Shown: positions 52,445 to 63,117 of the stretch, piece after piece
Position numbering within the stretch: the first letter of the stretch is position 1
Layout of the letters: the number at the start of each line of letters is the position of its first letter
DNA from: Nocardioides scoriae
Lineage (GTDB): Bacteria > Actinomycetota > Actinomycetes > Propionibacteriales > Nocardioidaceae
Direction of reading: 5' to 3'
Length of the DNA stretch: 64,000 bases
Assembly: GCF_900104965.1 (NCBI RefSeq)
Contig: NZ_LT629757.1
Coordinates: forward strand, 682,001 to 746,000
Notes under the pieces: model-generated
The model's database searches: none
What the model was told of the DNA's origin: nothing
What the model saw: the letters and a program-made list of their open reading frames with translations, nothing else
Translations under genes and position numbers: made by a program

Positions 52445-54445
52445 GTGTCCGACATCAAGGTCGTCCTCGTCCACGCCGACGCGCGTGAGGACCGGACGGT
52501 CACCGCCGGCACCAAGGCCTGGGAGCTGTTCCGCGACGACCCCGACGTGATCGCCGCGCGGGTCTCCTCGGGCGCCGACGGCGAGCCCGCGCTGCGCGAC
52601 CTCGCCCACGAGCTCGCCGACGGCGACGTCGTCGAGTCGGTCCTCATCGACAGCCGCGACGGCCACGACGTGCTGCGCCACTCCACGGCCCACGTGATGG
52701 CCCAGGCCGTCCAGGACCTGTTCCCGTCGGCCCGGCTCGGCATCGGCCCGCCGATCGAGAACGGCTTCTACTACGACTTCGACGTCGAGACGCCCTTCGT
52801 GCCCGAGGACCTCGTCAAGATCGAGTCCCGGATGCGCAAGATCATCAAGGACAACCAGCGCTTCTCGCGCCGCGCGGTCTCCGACGACGACGCGCGGGCC
52901 GAGCTCGCCGACGAGCCCTACAAGCTCGAGCTGATCGGGCTCAAGGGCGCCGCGGGCGAGGCGGCCGAGGGCGCCGACGCGGAGGTCGGTGCCGGCGAGC
53001 TGACCATCTACGACAACCTCGGTCGCTCGGGCGACGTCGCGTGGAAGGACCTGTGCCGCGGGCCCCACCTGCCCACGACGAAGCGGATCCCGGCGTTCAA
53101 GCTGATGCGCTCCGCCGCGGCGTACTGGCGCGGGGACGAGAAGAACAAGCAGCTGCAGCGGATCTACGGCACCGCCTGGGAGAGCAAGGAGGCGCTCGAG
53201 GCGCACCTGCACCGCATCGAGGAGGCGGAGCGGCGCGACCACCGGCGGCTCGGGCGCGACCTCGACCTGTTCAGCTTCCCCGACGAGATCGGCTCGGGCC
53301 TGCCCGTCTTCCACCCCAAGGGCGGGGTGATCAAGCGGGTCATGGAGGACTACGTCCGCCAGCGGCACATCGAGGAGGGCTTCGACTACGTCGGCACGCC
53401 CCACATCTCCAAGGAGCAGACCTTCCAGCTCTCGGGGCACCTGCCCTACTACGCGGACGGCATGTTCCCGCCCATGGAGATGGAGGGGGCGAGGTACTAC
53501 CTCAAGGCCATGAACTGCCCCATGCACAACCTCATCTTCCGGTCGCGGGGGCGGTCCTACCGCGAGCTGCCGCTGCGGCTGTTCGAGTTCGGCCACGTCT
53601 ACCGCAACGAGAAGTCCGGGGTGATCCACGGCCTGACGCGCGTGCGCGGCTTCGCCCAGGACGACTCGCACTCCTACGTCACCCCCGAGCAGGCGCCCGG
53701 CGAGATCAAGCACCTGCTCGACTTCGTGCTCGGCCTGCTCCGCGACTTCGGTCTCGACGACTTCTACCTCGAGCTGTCGACCCGCGACGACTCCAAGCCC
53801 GACAAGTTCGTCGGCAGCGACGACGACTGGGCCGAGGCCACGGCCGTGCTGGAGCGGGTGTGCACCGAGTCCGGCCTCGAGCTGGTGCCCGACCCGGGCG
53901 GCGCGGCGTTCTACGGCCCCAAGGTGTCGGTGCAGGCGCGTGACGCGATCGGCCGCACCTGGCAGATGTCGACCATCCAGTACGACTTCAACCAGCCCCG
54001 CGGCTTCGAGCTGACCTACCAGGCCGCCGACGGCAGCCGCCAGCAGCCCGTGATGATCCACTCGGCCAAGTTCGGCTCCATCGAGCGGTTCGTGGGCGTG
54101 CTCGTGGAGCACTACGCCGGCGCCTTCCCGCCCTGGCTCGCGCCCGTGCAGGTGGCCGGGATCCCGATCGCGGAGCGCCACGGCGACTACCTCGCCGACG
54201 TCGCGCGCCGGATGAAGCTGCAGGGGCTGCGGGTCGAGGTGGACCACTCCGACGACCGGATGCAGAAGAAGATCCGCAACGCCCAGCTGCAGAAGGTGCC
54301 GTTCATGGTCATCGCCGGCGACCAGGACGTCGAGGCGGGGGCGGTCAGCTTCCGCTACCGCGACGGCCGCCAGGACAACGGCGTGCCCGTCGACGAGGCG
54401 ATCGCCCGCGTGCTGCAGGCGGTCACCGCGCGCGAGCAGGTCTGA
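52445..54445 (+). CDS. thrS: Threonyl-tRNA synthetase
   Basis: 666 aa class II synthetase. N-terminal TGS domain (about 1-70), editing domain with [12 protein letters not shown] (about 78-90) and the later CRGPHLPTT, then the catalytic core with [11 protein letters not shown], the zinc cysteine in MNCPMHN, motif 2 [22 protein letters not shown] and motif 3 near [14 protein letters not shown], followed by an anticodon-binding domain. It charges tRNA-Thr with threonine. GTG 52445 has AGGAG 5 nt upstream and TACGAT at 52402 as -10. First gene of the conserved actinobacterial thrS-HIT-pgsA block. Confidence 0.95.
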   Translation: MSDIKVVLVHADAREDRTVTAGTKAWELFRDDPDVIAARVSSGADGEPALRDLAHELADGDVVESVLIDSRDGHDVLRHSTAHVMAQAVQDLFPSARLGIGPPIENGFYYDFDVETPFVPEDLVKIESRMRKIIKDNQRFSRRAVSDDDARAELADEPYKLELIGLKGAAGEAAEGADAEVGAGELTIYDNLGRSGDVAWKDLCRGPHLPTTKRIPAFKLMRSAAAYWRGDEKNKQLQRIYGTAWESKEALEAHLHRIEEAERRDHRRLGRDLDLFSFPDEIGSGLPVFHPKGGVIKRVMEDYVRQRHIEEGFDYVGTPHISKEQTFQLSGHLPYYADGMFPPMEMEGARYYLKAMNCPMHNLIFRSRGRSYRELPLRLFEFGHVYRNEKSGVIHGLTRVRGFAQDDSHSYVTPEQAPGEIKHLLDFVLGLLRDFGLDDFYLELSTRDDSKPDKFVGSDDDWAEATAVLERVCTESGLELVPDPGGAAFYGPKVSVQARDAIGRTWQMSTIQYDFNQPRGFELTYQAADGSRQQPVMIHSAKFGSIERFVGVLVEHYAGAFPPWLAPVQVAGIPIAERHGDYLADVARRMKLQGLRVEVDHSDDRMQKKIRNAQLQKVPFMVIAGDQDVEAGAVSFRYRDGRQDNGVPVDEAIARVLQAVTAREQV

Positions 54446-54447
54446 GC

Positions 54448-54993
54448 GTGGCCGCGACCCCCCGTGGCCCCGGAGGGCAGGCGCGCGAGGGGTTCGAGGG
54501 CTTCGACCGGCTCTGGACCCCGCACCGGATGGCGTACGTCGCGCCCGCCCGCCCCACCGACGACGGCTGCCCGTTCTGCGCGATGGCCGACCTGCCGGTG
54601 CGCGAGAGCCTGGTCGTGGCGACGGGGGAGCGGTGCTTCGCCGTGCTCAACCTGCACCCCTACAACCCGGGCCACCTGATGGTGCTGCCGCTGCGCCACG
54701 TGGCCGACCTCGAGGACCTCGACGCCGACGAGGTCGGCGAGCTGATGGCGATGACCCAGCAGGCCGTGCGCGTGCTGCGCGCGGTCAGCGGGCCGCACGC
54801 CTTCAACGTCGGGCTCAACCTCGGCGGCGTCGCCGGGGGCTCGCTCTCGCAGCACCTGCACCAGCACGTGGTGCCGCGCTGGTCCGGCGACGCCAACTTC
54901 ATCACCGTGGTGGGCGGCACCAAGACGCTGCCGCAGCTGCTCGAGGACACCCGCGACCTGCTGGCCGAGGCCTGGGACCGACCAGCGGGCTGA
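54448..54993 (+). CDS. HIT-domain protein (Ap4A phosphorylase/hydrolase type)
   Basis: 181 aa. Zinc-binding CPFCAM near 47-52, AVLNLHPYNPGHLMVLPLRH, and the histidine triad QHLHQHVVPRW near 133-143. It should cleave or phosphorolyse a dinucleoside polyphosphate such as Ap4A. It starts 2 bp after thrS, as Rv2613c does in M. tuberculosis, which supports cotranscription. Confidence 0.9.
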   Translation: MAATPRGPGGQAREGFEGFDRLWTPHRMAYVAPARPTDDGCPFCAMADLPVRESLVVATGERCFAVLNLHPYNPGHLMVLPLRHVADLEDLDADEVGELMAMTQQAVRVLRAVSGPHAFNVGLNLGGVAGGSLSQHLHQHVVPRWSGDANFITVVGGTKTLPQLLEDTRDLLAEAWDRPAG

Positions 54994-55009
54994 TCGGTCC
55001 CGGCGGCGC

Positions 55010-55147
55010 TCAGCGCTTCTTGCCCTTGGCCTCTTCCTTGGCCAGCAGGGTCGTCTGCTCGGCGGCGCCACGCTTGTCGGCGCGCTTCTCCTTGATGGAT
55101 TTGCCGGTCTTCTTGGTCATGCCCTGCCGCGGCGACTTGTCGCTCAT
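55010..55147 (-). CDS. Small basic Lys/Arg-rich protein
   Basis: 45 aa, MSDKSPRQGMTKKTGKSIKE followed by KRADKRGAAEQ and a lysine-rich tail. Small proteins with this MSDKSPRQ...SIKEKR pattern are widespread in actinobacteria; function unknown. It is carried on the opposite strand in the gap between the HIT gene and pgsA. A candidate nucleic acid-binding peptide by charge only. Confidence 0.7.
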   Translation of the reverse strand: MSDKSPRQGMTKKTGKSIKEKRADKRGAAEQTTLLAKEEAKGKKR

Positions 55148-55245
55148 GTGGCGTCCTTCGAATCGGATTGCCTGAGTGGCTCCGTGCCCCGACCGTACGC
55201 CCCTGCCGGGCCCCGGGCGTGTCCACCGGTAGCCTCACGTCCGAG

Positions 55246-55881
55246 ATGTTGGACCGGTTCAAGAACTTCTGGCAGGGCGTGGTGCTCGCGCCGATCGTCG
55301 ACCTCTTCGTCAGGTGGGGGATCAGCCCCGACCTGGTGACGCTGATCGGCACCCTGGGCGTGTCTGCCGGTGCGCTGGTCTTCTTCCCCCAGGGGATGCT
55401 GCTGACGGGCGTGCTGGTGATCACCGCCTTCGTCTTCAGCGACCTCGTCGACGGTGCGATGGCGCGCAAGACCGGCCGCAGCTCGGCCTTCGGCGCCTTC
55501 TTCGACTCCACGCTCGACCGCATCGGCGACGGCGCCATCTTCGGCGGGCTGGTGCTCTACTTCGCGGGCCCCGGCGACAGCTACCTCTACACGTGCCTGA
55601 CGCTCTACTGCCTCGTCATGGGGGCGGTCACCTCCTACGCCCGGGCGCGCGCCGAGTCGCTCGGCATGCAGGCCAAGGGCGGCATCGCGGAGCGCGCCGA
55701 CCGCCTGGTCGCGATCCTCGTGATGACCGGCCTCGGGGCCCTGTTCGACCAGCCGTGGCTGATGCTCCTCACGATCTGGGCGCTGGCGCTGGCCAACACC
55801 GAGACCGTCGTGAGGCGGGTGCTGATGGTGCGCCGGCAGGCCCTGGCCGCCGAGCGGGAGGGCCGCGCCGAGGCGCCCTGA
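55246..55881 (+). CDS. pgsA: CDP-alcohol phosphatidyltransferase, phosphatidylinositol phosphate synthase-like
   Basis: 211 aa, about six membrane helices. The CDP-alcohol motif is complete: [27 protein letters not shown] (about 67-93; D-x2-DG-x2-AR-x8-G-x3-D-x3-D). By position (thrS, HIT, then this gene) it matches PgsA1/Rv2612c, which makes phosphatidylinositol phosphate from CDP-diacylglycerol and inositol-phosphate. The acyltransferase and PimA mannosyltransferase genes that normally follow in mycobacteria are absent. ATG 55246; TAGCCT lies 10 nt upstream. Confidence 0.88.
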   Translation: MLDRFKNFWQGVVLAPIVDLFVRWGISPDLVTLIGTLGVSAGALVFFPQGMLLTGVLVITAFVFSDLVDGAMARKTGRSSAFGAFFDSTLDRIGDGAIFGGLVLYFAGPGDSYLYTCLTLYCLVMGAVTSYARARAESLGMQAKGGIAERADRLVAILVMTGLGALFDQPWLMLLTIWALALANTETVVRRVLMVRRQALAAEREGRAEAP

Positions 55882-55913
55882 GGCCGACCGCGGGGTCGCC
55901 GTACCCTGCAGCC

Positions 55914-56846
55914 ATGAGCGAGAGCACCAGCACCCCCAGCAGCAGCCCGTCCGCCGCGACGACCGGGACCACCGGCACCGCCGCCGTCAAGCGCGGCATG
56001 GCCGAGATGCTGAAGGGCGGCGTCATCATGGACGTCGTCACGCCCGAGCAGGCCAAGATCGCCGAGGACGCCGGAGCCGTCGCCGTGATGGCGCTCGAGC
56101 GCGTCCCCGCCGACATCCGCGCCCAGGGCGGCGTCGCCCGGATGAGCGACCCCGACATGATCGACGGCATCATCGCCGCGGTCTCGATCCCCGTGATGGC
56201 CAAGGCCCGGATCGGCCACTTCGCCGAGGCGCAGGTCCTGCAGAGCCTCGGGGTCGACTACATCGACGAGTCCGAGGTGCTGACCCCGGCCGACTACGCC
56301 CACCACATCGACAAGTGGCAGTTCACCGCCCCCTTCGTGTGCGGCGCCACCAACCTCGGCGAGGCGCTGCGCCGCATCACCGAGGGGGCGGCCATGATCC
56401 GCTCCAAGGGCGAGGCCGGCACCGGCGACGTCAGCAACGCCGTGCAGCACATGCGCACGATCGGCGGCGAGATCCGTCGGCTCGCGGCGCTGGGCCACGA
56501 CGAGCTCTACCTCGCGGCGAAGGACCTGCAGGCGCCGTACGAGCTGGTCCGCGAGGTCGCCGAGACCGGTGCCCTCCCGGTCGTGCTCTTCACCGCGGGC
56601 GGCATCGCCACCCCGGCGGACGCCGCGATGATGATGCAGCTGGGCGCCCAGGGCGTCTTCGTCGGCTCCGGCATCTTCAAGTCGGGCAACCCCGCCGAGC
56701 GCGCCGAGGCCATCGTCAAGGCGACGACCTTCCACGACGACCCCGACATGGTCGCCAAGGTCAGCCGCGGGCTGGGCGAGGCCATGGTGGGCATCAACGT
56801 GGCCGACCTGCCCGAGCCGCACCGCCTCGCCGAGCGCGGTTGGTGA
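55914..56846 (+). CDS. pdxS: Pyridoxal 5'-phosphate synthase, PdxS subunit
   Basis: 310 aa TIM-barrel subunit. After a Ser/Thr-rich 25-residue tail, [18 protein letters not shown] contains the catalytic Asp; [14 protein letters not shown] and [12 protein letters not shown] carry the two active lysines. It makes PLP from ribose 5-phosphate, glyceraldehyde 3-phosphate and ammonia supplied by PdxT. TACCCT 6 nt before the ATG suggests a leaderless start. pdxT follows after 190 bp that hold a strong hairpin. Confidence 0.93.
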   Translation: MSESTSTPSSSPSAATTGTTGTAAVKRGMAEMLKGGVIMDVVTPEQAKIAEDAGAVAVMALERVPADIRAQGGVARMSDPDMIDGIIAAVSIPVMAKARIGHFAEAQVLQSLGVDYIDESEVLTPADYAHHIDKWQFTAPFVCGATNLGEALRRITEGAAMIRSKGEAGTGDVSNAVQHMRTIGGEIRRLAALGHDELYLAAKDLQAPYELVREVAETGALPVVLFTAGGIATPADAAMMMQLGAQGVFVGSGIFKSGNPAERAEAIVKATTFHDDPDMVAKVSRGLGEAMVGINVADLPEPHRLAERGW

Positions 56847-56947
56847 TCTCGAGACTCGTTTTGGGGTGTTTGCCCGAAAAATGACGCCTGTGGTCGCGCT
56901 GTGCGCCATAGTTGTCACAGATCGCACGGGACGCGATCACCCTGGAC

Positions 56948-56990
56948 GTCCCGGCGTGGCGCCACCGCGGGGGAGGCGCCACGTCGGGAC
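56948..56990 (+). terminator. 16-bp hairpin between pdxS and pdxT
   Basis: GTCCCGGCGTGGCGCC and GGCGCCACGTCGGGAC pair over 16 bp with one G-T pair, loop of 11 nt. It lies about 100 bp past pdxS and 47 bp before pdxT. It may end pdxS transcripts and leave pdxT to its own TAGGTT promoter (57025-57030). Confidence 0.6.
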
Positions 56991-57036
56991 CCGGTCCGGC
57001 GGACGACGCCCTCCGCGCCTGCCGTAGGTTCTCCCG

Positions 57037-57660
57037 GTGCCCGCCGGACCCCTCTCCCCGTCCCGACCCCGCATCGGCGTCCTGGCCCTGCAGGGCGACG
57101 TCCGCGAGCACCTGGCCACGCTGGCCCGGCTCGACTGCGACCCCCTGGCCGTGCGCCGTCCGGCCGAGCTCGCCACCTGCGACGCCCTGGTGCTGCCGGG
57201 CGGCGAGTCGACGACCATGGCCAAGCTGGCCCGGACCTTCGGGCTGCTCGAGCCGCTGCGCGCCGCGATCGCCGACGGCCTGCCGGTGCTGGGCACCTGC
57301 GCCGGGATGATCCTGCTGGCCGACCGCGTGCTCGACGCCGCGCCGGGCCAGGAGACCCTCGGGGGCCTCGACGTCACGGTGCGCCGCAACGCCTTCGGTC
57401 GCCAGGTCGACTCCTGCGAGGACGTCGTGGAGGTGGCCGGCGTCGAGGGCCCGGTGCCGGCGGTCTTCATCCGGGCGCCGTGGGTCGAGGAGGTCGGGCC
57501 GGACGTCGAGGTGCTCGCGCGTGTGGGCCACGGTCCCGCCGCGGGTAGGGTGGTCGCGGTTCGGCAGGGCCCGCTGCTGGCGACGTCGTTCCACCCGGAG
57601 ATGGGTGGGGACGACCGCGTCCACCGGCTCTTCCGCGACCTGGTGCCGGCACGTTCCTGA
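57037..57660 (+). CDS. pdxT: Pyridoxal 5'-phosphate synthase glutaminase subunit PdxT
   Basis: 207 aa class I glutaminase. [16 protein letters not shown] is the PdxT start motif, PGGESTTM follows, the nucleophile is in [11 protein letters not shown], and the His-Glu pair is in [10 protein letters not shown]. It gives ammonia to PdxS. GTG 57037; TAGGTT six nt upstream suggests a leaderless mRNA. yebC begins 34 bp downstream. Confidence 0.93.
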   Translation: MPAGPLSPSRPRIGVLALQGDVREHLATLARLDCDPLAVRRPAELATCDALVLPGGESTTMAKLARTFGLLEPLRAAIADGLPVLGTCAGMILLADRVLDAAPGQETLGGLDVTVRRNAFGRQVDSCEDVVEVAGVEGPVPAVFIRAPWVEEVGPDVEVLARVGHGPAAGRVVAVRQGPLLATSFHPEMGGDDRVHRLFRDLVPARS

Positions 57661-57694
57661 ACCTGCCGGGCAGAACGCGACGAAAGGTGGACGG

Positions 57695-58459
<765 letters not shown>

Positions 58460-58535
58460 GGTCCCGCCCGGCTCCGGGCTCGTGGGGCTCCGTGTCGCTG
58501 ACCGTCGCGGGGCGCGCTCCCGGCTAGCGTGGGTG

Positions 58536-58549
58536 CGAACACGTGTTCG
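58536..58549. promoter_or_regulatory. LexA-binding SOS box upstream of ruvC
   Basis: CGAACACGTGTTCG is an exact palindrome matching the actinobacterial SOS box (CGAAC-N4-GTTCG, flanked by a preceding G). It lies 19 bp before the ruvC ATG, so LexA would repress the ruvCAB operon. Confidence 0.85.
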
Positions 58550-58568
58550 GACGACGTCAGGAGCCTCC

Positions 58569-59156
58569 ATGCGGGTCCTCGGGATCGACCCCGGCCTCAC
58601 CCGCTGCGGCGTGGGGGTCGTGGAGGGCTCGATCGGGCGGCCGCTGACGCTGGTCGACGTCGGGGTGGTGCGCACCTCCTCGGAGCTGTTCGTCGCCGAC
58701 CGGCTGCGCCTGCTCGAGGTGGGCCTCGACGAGTGGCTCGACCGGACCCGGCCCGACGCGGTGGCCGTGGAGCGCGTCTTCAGCCGCAGCGACGTCAGCA
58801 CGGTCATGGGCACCGCCCAGGCCAGCGGCGTGGCCCTGCTCGTCGCCGCCCGTCGGGGCCTGCCCGTCGCGCTGCACACGCCCAGCGAGGTCAAGGCCGC
58901 CGTCACCGGCAACGGCCGGGCCGACAAGGCCCAGGTCGGCGCGATGGTGGCGCGGCTGCTGCGCCTCGACGCGGTGCCCAAGCCCGCCGACGCCGCCGAC
59001 TCGCTGGCCCTGGCCATCTGCCACGTCTGGCGCGGCGGGGCCTCGGACCGGCTCGCCGCCGCCGTGGCCAAGCACGGCGGCCCGGCCGCCCGGACCACCG
59101 CGCCCCGCCCCCCGACCCGCTCCCCCCGGAGCACTCCCGGAAGGATCCCGCGATGA
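58569..59156 (+). CDS. ruvC: Holliday junction resolvase RuvC
   Basis: 195 aa endonuclease with the RNase H-like fold. Catalytic acids: Asp7 in [12 protein letters not shown], Glu in [12 protein letters not shown], and Asp residues in [15 protein letters not shown]. It cuts four-way junctions moved by RuvAB. ATG 58569 has AGGAG 5 nt upstream. The C-terminal tail of about 30 residues is Pro/Arg-rich. Stop overlaps the ruvA ATG. Preceded by an SOS box. Confidence 0.94.
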   Translation: MRVLGIDPGLTRCGVGVVEGSIGRPLTLVDVGVVRTSSELFVADRLRLLEVGLDEWLDRTRPDAVAVERVFSRSDVSTVMGTAQASGVALLVAARRGLPVALHTPSEVKAAVTGNGRADKAQVGAMVARLLRLDAVPKPADAADSLALAICHVWRGGASDRLAAAVAKHGGPAARTTAPRPPTRSPRSTPGRIPR

Positions 59157-59764
59157 TCGCCTTCGTCCGCGGCCGCGTGGCCGCCGTCGGCCTCACCTCG
59201 ACCGTGCTGGAGGTGGGGGGCGTCGGCCTGGAGCTGCACTGCACCCCCGACACCATCGCCGGCCTGCGCCTGGGGGCGGAGGCCTCGCTGCCCACGAGCA
59301 TGGTGGTGCGGGAGGACTCGCTGACCCTGTTCGGCTTCGCCGACGAGGACGAGAAGCAGATGTTCGAGCTGGTGCAGACGGCCAGCGGGGTCGGGCCCAA
59401 GCTCGCCCAGGCGATGCTCGCCGTGCACCGCCCCGAGACGCTGCGCCGGGCCGTCGCCTCCGACGACGTCAAGACGCTCACCGCGGTGCCCGGCATCGGC
59501 GTCAAGGGCGCGCAGCGCATCATCCTCGAGCTGCGCGACCGCATCGGTGCTCCCGGCTCGGCGCCCGATGCCGCCCCCGCGACCACCACCGCGTCCTCCG
59601 CCGGCTGGCAGGCCCAGGTGCAGGCCGGGCTGGTCGGGCTGGGCTGGAGCGCCAAGGAGGCCGACCGGGCCGTCGAGGCGGTCGCTCCCGAGGCCGACCA
59701 GATGCCCTCGCCCGACGTCGCCCGGCTGCTGCGCAGCGCGCTGCGGGCCCTGAGCAAGGCCTAG
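59153..59764 (+). CDS. ruvA: Holliday junction DNA helicase RuvA
   Basis: 203 aa. N-terminal OB-like domain ([13 protein letters not shown]), helix-hairpin-helix motifs [11 protein letters not shown] and [19 protein letters not shown], Ala/Thr linker and a C-terminal UBA-like domain ([13 protein letters not shown]) that contacts RuvB. It binds junctions and loads RuvB. Coupled to ruvC by overlap. Confidence 0.94.
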   Translation: MIAFVRGRVAAVGLTSTVLEVGGVGLELHCTPDTIAGLRLGAEASLPTSMVVREDSLTLFGFADEDEKQMFELVQTASGVGPKLAQAMLAVHRPETLRRAVASDDVKTLTAVPGIGVKGAQRIILELRDRIGAPGSAPDAAPATTTASSAGWQAQVQAGLVGLGWSAKEADRAVEAVAPEADQMPSPDVARLLRSALRALSKA

Positions 59765-59768
59765 GCGC

Positions 59769-60854
59769 GTGATGGACGAGTCGCAGCTCGACGCGGCCGA
59801 GTCGGCGTACGTCGCCGGCCGCTCGCTCACCACCGCGGAGGCCGAGGGCGACGAGCGCGTCGTCGAGGCGGCGCTGCGGCCCCGCACGCTCGCCGAGGTG
59901 ATCGGCCAGGAGCGGGTCCGCGAGCAGCTCGCGCTGCTGCTCGAGGCCGCCCGTCGCCGTGAGCGGGTGCCCGACCACGTCCTGCTCAGCGGCCCGCCCG
60001 GCCTCGGCAAGACCACGCTGGCGATGATCATCGCCGCCGAGATGTCCTCGCCGCTGCGGCTGACGAGCGGGCCGGCGATCACCCACGCCGGCGACCTGGC
60101 CGCGATCCTCTCGGGCCTCAACGAGGGCGACGTGCTCTTCGTCGACGAGATCCACCGGATGTCGCGCCCGGCCGAGGAGATGCTCTACATGGCCATGGAG
60201 GACTTCCGGGTCGACGTCATCATCGGCAAGGGCCCGGGCGCCACCGCGATCCCGCTGGAGATCCCGCCCTTCACCCTGGTCGGCGCCACGACGCGCGCGG
60301 GGCTGCTGCCCGGACCGCTGCGCGACCGCTTCGGCTTCACCGCCCACCTGGAGTTCTACGAGCCCGCCGACCTCGAGCAGATCGTGCGGCGCTCCTCGGA
60401 CCTGCTCGAGGTCGAGCTCGGGTCCGACGGGGCGGGGGAGATCTCGCGCCGCTCCCGCGGGACGCCGCGCATCGCCAACCGGCTGCTGCGGCGGGTGCGC
60501 GACTACGCCCAGGTCCGGGCCGACGGCGTGGTCACGCGCGACATCGCCCGCCGGGCCCTCGACCTGTTCGAGGTCGACGAGTCGGGCCTGGACCGGCTCG
60601 ACCGCGGCGTCCTGGACGTGCTGTGCCGGCGCTTCGGCGGCGGACCGGTGGGCGTGAGCACGCTCGCCGTGGCCGTCGGGGAGGAGCGCGAGACCGTCGA
60701 GGAGGTGGCCGAGCCCTTCCTCGTCCGTCTCGGCCTGCTGGCCCGGACCCCGCGCGGTCGGGTCGCGACCCGGGCGGCGTGGGAGCACCTGGGACTGGCG
60801 GCCCCGGCGGCGTACGGCCCCGACACCCTGCTGTTCGAGCCGGACCACGACTGA
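59769..60854 (+). CDS. ruvB: Holliday junction ATP-dependent DNA helicase RuvB
   Basis: 361 aa AAA+ motor. Walker [14 protein letters not shown], Walker [11 protein letters not shown], sensor 1 in VGATTRAG, the sensor 2 arginine in [13 protein letters not shown] and the winged-helix domain [19 protein letters not shown] 59769 or ATG 59772 may be used; the GTG is given. It drives branch migration with RuvA. Confidence 0.95.
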   Translation: MMDESQLDAAESAYVAGRSLTTAEAEGDERVVEAALRPRTLAEVIGQERVREQLALLLEAARRRERVPDHVLLSGPPGLGKTTLAMIIAAEMSSPLRLTSGPAITHAGDLAAILSGLNEGDVLFVDEIHRMSRPAEEMLYMAMEDFRVDVIIGKGPGATAIPLEIPPFTLVGATTRAGLLPGPLRDRFGFTAHLEFYEPADLEQIVRRSSDLLEVELGSDGAGEISRRSRGTPRIANRLLRRVRDYAQVRADGVVTRDIARRALDLFEVDESGLDRLDRGVLDVLCRRFGGGPVGVSTLAVAVGEERETVEEVAEPFLVRLGLLARTPRGRVATRAAWEHLGLAAPAAYGPDTLLFEPDHD

Positions 60855-60869
60855 CCGGTTCGGCCCGGT

Positions 60870-60875
60870 TACACT
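60870..60875 (+). promoter_or_regulatory. Probable -10 for yajC-secDF
   Basis: TACACT at 60870-60875 just after ruvB, giving a 5' leader of about 115 nt before yajC. A matching -35 is not clear. Confidence 0.4.
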
Positions 60876-60995
60876 GCCTCGTCGGTGTCCCGGCGGCTAC
60901 GGCCGCGGGCTCCCGAGGGCGGGTTGCCCCGGGTGCTCCCGCAGTCCAGGACACCCACCGGACCTCGTTCCCCCACCCCTGGAGTTGGTGTCGTC

Positions 60996-61316
60996 GTGCC
61001 ACCGGAAGCACAGCTGTTCGTGATCGTGGTGGCGCTCGCGGCCTTCTGGTTCATCGTGATGCGGCCCGCGCGCGTGCAGCAGCGCAAGGTCGCCCAGCTC
61101 CAGGACGAGCTGCAGGTCGGCCAGGAGGTCGTCCTGTCCGCGGGGATCTTCGGCACGGTCCGTTCGTTGTCCGACGCACGCGCCGAGATCGAGATCGCTC
61201 CCGGCACCGTCATCACGGTGGCCCGCCAGGTGGTCGTGCGCCGCGTCGACGAGCTGCCCGACGAGCCGCGCGAGCCCGGCACCGGCAGCACGCCCCCCGC
61301 CCCCACGCAGGACTGA
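60996..61316 (+). CDS. yajC: Preprotein translocase subunit YajC
   Basis: 106 aa. One N-terminal membrane segment (about 6-24, LFVIVVALAAFWFIVMRP) followed by the family segment QQRKVAQLQDELQVGQEVVLSAGIFGTV and a short tail. It accompanies SecD and SecF in the Sec accessory complex. GTG 60996 is the only in-frame start just before the membrane segment, with GGAG about 11 nt upstream. secD follows 10 bp later. Confidence 0.92.
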   Translation: MPPEAQLFVIVVALAAFWFIVMRPARVQQRKVAQLQDELQVGQEVVLSAGIFGTVRSLSDARAEIEIAPGTVITVARQVVVRRVDELPDEPREPGTGSTPPAPTQD

Positions 61317-61326
61317 GGAGACACCC

Positions 61327-63117
61327 GTGGCGACCAAGCGTCAGCCCCGTCCCGCGCGGACCCTGATCATCTTCGGCCTCACCATCGCCGTGTTGTTCGG
61401 TCTCGCCGCCCTCGGCGGCACCGCCAAGCCGCGCCTGGGGCTGGACCTCGAGGGCGGCACGCGCATCACGCTGTCGGCCATCGGCAACGACATCACCTCG
61501 ACCAAGCTGGCGCAGGCCGCCGGCATCGTCGACAGCCGCGTCAACGGCAGCGGTGTCTCCGAGGCCGAGGTCTCGACCCAGGGCAACCGCAACATCATCG
61601 TCGAGATCCCCGGCGACAACCGCTCCGACCTCGTCGACGCGGTCACCCGCACCGCGCAGCTGCGCTTCCGCGTCGTGGCCGGCGCCCCGGTGCCCGGTCG
61701 GGCCGCGGACGCGCCCAGCGCCTCACCCAGCGCCTCGCCCAGCGGGTCGCCCAGCGGCTCTCCCAGCGGGTCCCCGAGCCCCAGCGGTGCCGCGAGCCCG
61801 TCGAGCAGCCCCTCCGAGACGGTCGGCCAGGGCAGCTCGGCCAGTCCCAACCCGCGCCCGGCGCCCTTCGCCGAGCCGTCCGACTCGCCCAGCGCGAGCC
61901 CGAGCCGGTCGGCCTCGCCCAGCTCCCAGCCCAGTGACCAGCCCAGTGACCAGCCGAGCGCCCAGCCCAGCGAGCAGGCGCAGCAGCCGCAGGTCACCGA
62001 GAAGGGCGCGTCGGTCGACAAGCCCCTCGAGTGGGCGACCAACCCCGGCGTCCGCTGGCTGACCCGCTTCTCGGAGTTCACCTGCCCTCCGGCCGGCGAG
62101 TCCGTCAAGCCCACCGCCGACGACCCCGACGAGCCGCTGATCGCGTGCGACGAGGACGGCAACAAGTTCCTGCTGTCCAAGGCCGTCGTCGAGGGCACCC
62201 AGCTGCGCTCCGCCGACTACGGCATCCCCTCGGGCGGCACCGGCTACGCCGTGCAGCTCGGCTTCAAGGGCGAGGGACGTGGCACCTTCGGCGAGGTCAC
62301 CCGGGCCCTGGCCGGCACCGGCCGCACCTTCGCCATCGTGCTCGACGGCACCGTGCTCTCCGCGCCCACGGTCAACGAGCCGATCCTGGACGGCAACGCC
62401 CAGATCACCGGTGACTTCACCGAGGCCGAGGCGAGCTCGCTGGCCAACTCGCTCAAGTACGGCGCACTGCCGATCCGCTTCGCCCAGCCCCCGACGGTCG
62501 AGACCATCGGCCCCTCGCTCGCCGGCAACCAGCTCTCCGCAGGCGTGCTCGCGGGGGTCATCGGCCTGCTGATCGTGATGCTCTACTGCCTGCTCTACTA
62601 CCGCGGCCTGGGCATCGTCGTGGTCGCCTCGCTGCTCGTGGCGGGCGTGATCACCTACGGAGCCGTGCTGGTGCTCTCGGCCTCGGCCGGGTTCACCCTG
62701 ACCCTGCCCGGCATCGCCGGCCTCATCGTGGGTGTCGGCATCACCGCGGACTCGTTCATCGTCTACTTCGAGCGCATCCGCGACGAGATGCGCGACGGCA
62801 GGTCGATGCGGGTGGCCGTGGAGACCGGCTGGGCCTCGGCCAAGCGCACCTGCCTGGCCGCCGACGCCGTCTCGATCCTGGCCGCCGTGGTGCTCTACAT
62901 CTTCGCCATCGGCGTGGTCCGCGGGTTCGCGTTCGCGCTCGGCATCAGCACGCTCATCGACATCGCGGTGTTCTTCTTCTTCACCAAGCCGATGATGACC
63001 TTGCTGGCGAAGCGCCGCTTCTTCAACAGCGGCACCCGCTTCTCCGGCCTGTCCAGGGAGACCCTCGGGGTCGACGACGCGCCCGCCCGCACCGGGCTGG
63101 CCGGAGGGAGGGCCTGA
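61327..63117 (+). CDS. secD: Protein translocase subunit SecD
   Basis: 596 aa. TM1 at about 12-30, then RLGLDLEGGTRITL (SecD motif D1, 36-49), a large extracytoplasmic domain, and five membrane helices from about 400 to 560 with GIAGLIVGVGITADSFIVYFERIRDE. It uses the proton gradient to help complete protein export. Residues 127-222 are a Ser/Pro/Gly/Gln low-complexity insertion within the extracytoplasmic domain, encoded by short imperfect repeats. GTG 61327 has GAGGAG upstream. The stop overlaps the secF ATG by 1 bp. Confidence 0.94.
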   Translation: MATKRQPRPARTLIIFGLTIAVLFGLAALGGTAKPRLGLDLEGGTRITLSAIGNDITSTKLAQAAGIVDSRVNGSGVSEAEVSTQGNRNIIVEIPGDNRSDLVDAVTRTAQLRFRVVAGAPVPGRAADAPSASPSASPSGSPSGSPSGSPSPSGAASPSSSPSETVGQGSSASPNPRPAPFAEPSDSPSASPSRSASPSSQPSDQPSDQPSAQPSEQAQQPQVTEKGASVDKPLEWATNPGVRWLTRFSEFTCPPAGESVKPTADDPDEPLIACDEDGNKFLLSKAVVEGTQLRSADYGIPSGGTGYAVQLGFKGEGRGTFGEVTRALAGTGRTFAIVLDGTVLSAPTVNEPILDGNAQITGDFTEAEASSLANSLKYGALPIRFAQPPTVETIGPSLAGNQLSAGVLAGVIGLLIVMLYCLLYYRGLGIVVVASLLVAGVITYGAVLVLSASAGFTLTLPGIAGLIVGVGITADSFIVYFERIRDEMRDGRSMRVAVETGWASAKRTCLAADAVSILAAVVLYIFAIGVVRGFAFALGISTLIDIAVFFFFTKPMMTLLAKRRFFNSGTRFSGLSRETLGVDDAPARTGLAGGRA

